Part shown: positions 62,574-64,000 of the stretch, one piece after another | How the letters are laid out: each line of letters begins with the position of its first letter | Position numbering within the stretch: the stretch's first letter is position 1 | Origin: Bacillota bacterium | Lineage (GTDB): Bacteria; Bacillota; Clostridia; Clostridiales; Clostridiaceae | Direction: 5' to 3' | NCBI GenBank assembly: GCA_030706015.1 | Contig: JAUZPI010000008.1 | Location: 20,355 to 84,354 of the forward strand | DNA length: 64,000 nt | The notes under the pieces: generated by a model | What the model saw: only the letters and a program-made list of their open reading frames with translations | Databases searched by the model: none | Told to the model about the DNA's origin: nothing | Translations under genes and position numbers: made by a program

Positions 62574-63761
62574 ATGAGTGAAATAGCAGGAAGATTTGGA
62601 AAGTTTGGAGGACAATACGTGCCTGAAACTATAATGAATGCATGTATTGAATTAGAAGAAGAATACAATAAGGCAATGAAGGACCCTGAGTTTATAAAAG
62701 AATTTAAGTACTATTTAAAAGATTATGTAGGAAGAGAAAGTTCTCTTTACTATGCTGAAAATCTTACAAAAAAGCTGGGCGGAGCAAAGATTTACTTAAA
62801 AAGAGAAGATTTAAACCATACTGGTGCTCATAAGGTTAATAACGTTATGGGACAAGTGCTTCTAGCAAGAAGAATGGGAAAGAAAAGAGTAATTGCTGAA
62901 ACAGGTGCAGGACAACATGGTGTTGCTACTGCCACTATAGCAGCTATGTTTGGACTTGAATGTGAAATATTCATGGGTGAAGAAGACATAAGAAGACAAT
63001 CCTTAAATGTTTTCAAAATGAAGCTTTTAGGAGCAAAGGTTACTTCTGTAACTTCAGGTACAGGAACTTTAAAGGATGCAGTTAATGAGGCTATGAGAAA
63101 CTGGGTTACCTGCATAGAAGATACCTTCTATGTAATAGGAACAGTAATGGGACCTCATCCATATCCAACAATGGTTAGAGATTTCCACAGAGTAATTGGG
63201 GATGAAGCTAAAAAGCAAATACTTGAAAAAGAAGGCAGACTTCCTGACTATATAGTAGCCTGTGTTGGCGGTGGAAGTAATGCTATGGGTATCTTCTATC
63301 CATTCATAGAAGACACTTCGGTAAAACTTATTGGAGCAGAAGCAGCTGGAAGAGGTATAGATACTGAAGAGCATGCCGCAACCTTCTCAAGAGGTTCTGT
63401 AGGAGTAATTCATGGAATGATGACTTATGTTCTTCAAGATGATGATGGTCAAATATTAAATGCATATTCTATATCTGCTGGACTTGACTACCCAGGGGTA
63501 GGACCAGAACACGCTTACCTTAAGGATATCGGAAGAGCAGAATATCTGCCAATTAAGGATGACGAAGCAGTAGCAGCCTTTATGGAGCTTACCTCAACTG
63601 AAGGTATAATACCAGCTATTGAAAGCTCTCATGCGGTAGCTCAAGCTATAAAGCTTGCTCCAACTTTAGATAAGGATAAGATTATAATTGTTTGCCTATC
63701 TGGAAGAGGTGACAAGGATATTAATACTATTGCAAATCTAATGGGAGTAAAACTTGACTAA
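62574..63761 (+). CDS. trpB: Tryptophan synthase beta chain
   Basis: A 395-residue PLP enzyme combining indole with serine. It is the standard TrpB1 type: GRFGKFGGQYVPETIM, LKREDLNHTGAHKVNN (PLP Lys87), AETGAGQHGVATAT (catalytic Glu), VACVGGGSNAMG (phosphate loop) and VCLSGRGDKDI. ATG 62574 follows GCGAGGA. 75 bases separate it from trpA, a wider gap than elsewhere in the operon. Confidence 0.98.
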   Translation: MSEIAGRFGKFGGQYVPETIMNACIELEEEYNKAMKDPEFIKEFKYYLKDYVGRESSLYYAENLTKKLGGAKIYLKREDLNHTGAHKVNNVMGQVLLARRMGKKRVIAETGAGQHGVATATIAAMFGLECEIFMGEEDIRRQSLNVFKMKLLGAKVTSVTSGTGTLKDAVNEAMRNWVTCIEDTFYVIGTVMGPHPYPTMVRDFHRVIGDEAKKQILEKEGRLPDYIVACVGGGSNAMGIFYPFIEDTSVKLIGAEAAGRGIDTEEHAATFSRGSVGVIHGMMTYVLQDDDGQILNAYSISAGLDYPGVGPEHAYLKDIGRAEYLPIKDDEAVAAFMELTSTEGIIPAIESSHAVAQAIKLAPTLDKDKIIIVCLSGRGDKDINTIANLMGVKLD

Positions 63762-63836
63762 TAATTAAGGTTACAGTGAAAGGGAGGTGTAAACTGACTT
63801 TAGAACATTCCTTGAATGGCTAAGGTTAGATAAATT

Positions 63837-64000
63837 ATGAATAGAATAGATGAAAAGTTTAATATATTAAGAGAAACTGGTAAAAAAGCAATGATACCAT
63901 TTATAACAGCAGGAGATCCAGATTTAGATACTACTGTAGAATTGGTACTAGCAATGGAGAAGGCTGGAGCAGATATTATAGAACTTGGAATACCTTATTC
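63837..64000 (+). CDS. trpA: Tryptophan synthase alpha chain, 3' end cut by window
   Basis: The first 54 or so codons of TrpA, which splits indoleglycerol phosphate to indole for TrpB. MNRIDEKFNILRETGKKAMIPFITAGDPDLDTT followed by MEKAGADIIELGIPYS is the family N-terminus, including the catalytic Glu in ELGIP. The frame runs open off the window. The ribosome site is modest (TAAGG, 63821-63825). A stronger AGGGAGGTG (63781-63789) lies 48 bases upstream with no standard ORF after it. Confidence 0.95.
   Translation, partial: MNRIDEKFNILRETGKKAMIPFITAGDPDLDTTVELVLAMEKAGADIIELGIPY

Overview
The window is AT-rich DNA from an anaerobic, spore-forming Firmicute, most likely Clostridium sensu stricto. 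The signs are purine-rich GGAGG-type ribosome binding sites before almost every gene, several GTG and TTG starts, a YaaH-type spore cortex hydrolase, a hybrid-cluster protein, a mannose-family PTS with a LevR-type sigma-54 activator, and a T-box leader before trp genes. The species cannot be named from the sequence. No rRNA, tRNA, CRISPR array, prophage or transposase was seen.

Layout. 1-6025: two paralogous GH13 amylase/neopullulanase genes. The first is cut by the window edge and ends in an LPKTG wall anchor; the second has no signal peptide. 6157-6909: a secreted NlpC/P60-like protein. 7097-12656: levR followed by a sigma-54 promoter and a four-gene mannose-type PTS. 12745-14660: a DUF4397 gene, an 850-base gene desert with degenerate repeats and hairpins, then yaaR. 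14761-18449: nadE on the minus strand, then nfeD and an SPFH gene. 18819-25987: a GT4 glycosyltransferase with a repetitive tail, a nucleotidyltransferase/pseudo-phosphomannomutase fusion, clpS and clpA. 26144-32939: small genes, including a FeeM-like acyltransferase, a dipeptidase, a beta-lactamase-fold lipoprotein, a flavin reductase-like protein, YibE/F and PilZ. 33142-38730: a MacAB-like adaptor, permease and two ATPases, the second carrying an AbrB-like tail. 38910-43871: a secreted GH119/GH57-like amylase with five CBM25 repeats. 44358-47156: hom-thrC. 47374-49970: a short CrtI-like oxidoreductase and YaaH. 50169-56173: hcp, a DUF4870 gene, transketolase, an unknown duplicated protein and a hemerythrin. 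56447-57556: acyltransferase 3. 57606-64000: the trp T-box leader and trpEGDCFBA, with trpA cut by the window edge.

How the genes work together. Starch use joins an anchored GH13 enzyme, a secreted GH119-like amylase and an apparently cytoplasmic GH13 paralogue. The PTS operon has a textbook TGGCAC-N5-TTGC promoter flanked upstream by a long inverted repeat that suits LevR. hcp, the unknown gene at 54704-55366 and the hemerythrin gene share a GTAAC-N4-GTTAC dyad. In all three cases the dyad lies the same distance from a -10 box, with its centre about 41.5 bases before the predicted start, which points to one Crp/Fnr-type nitrosative or oxygen stress regulon. The trp leader carries one specifier domain (TGG) followed by two antiterminator/terminator modules.

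The most interesting items are the divergent dyad regulon with its unknown member, the tandem-terminator T-box, the repeat-rich region at 13471-14060 that ends in a minus-strand terminator, the structured GC-richer element before hom, and the ABC ATPase-AbrB fusion.
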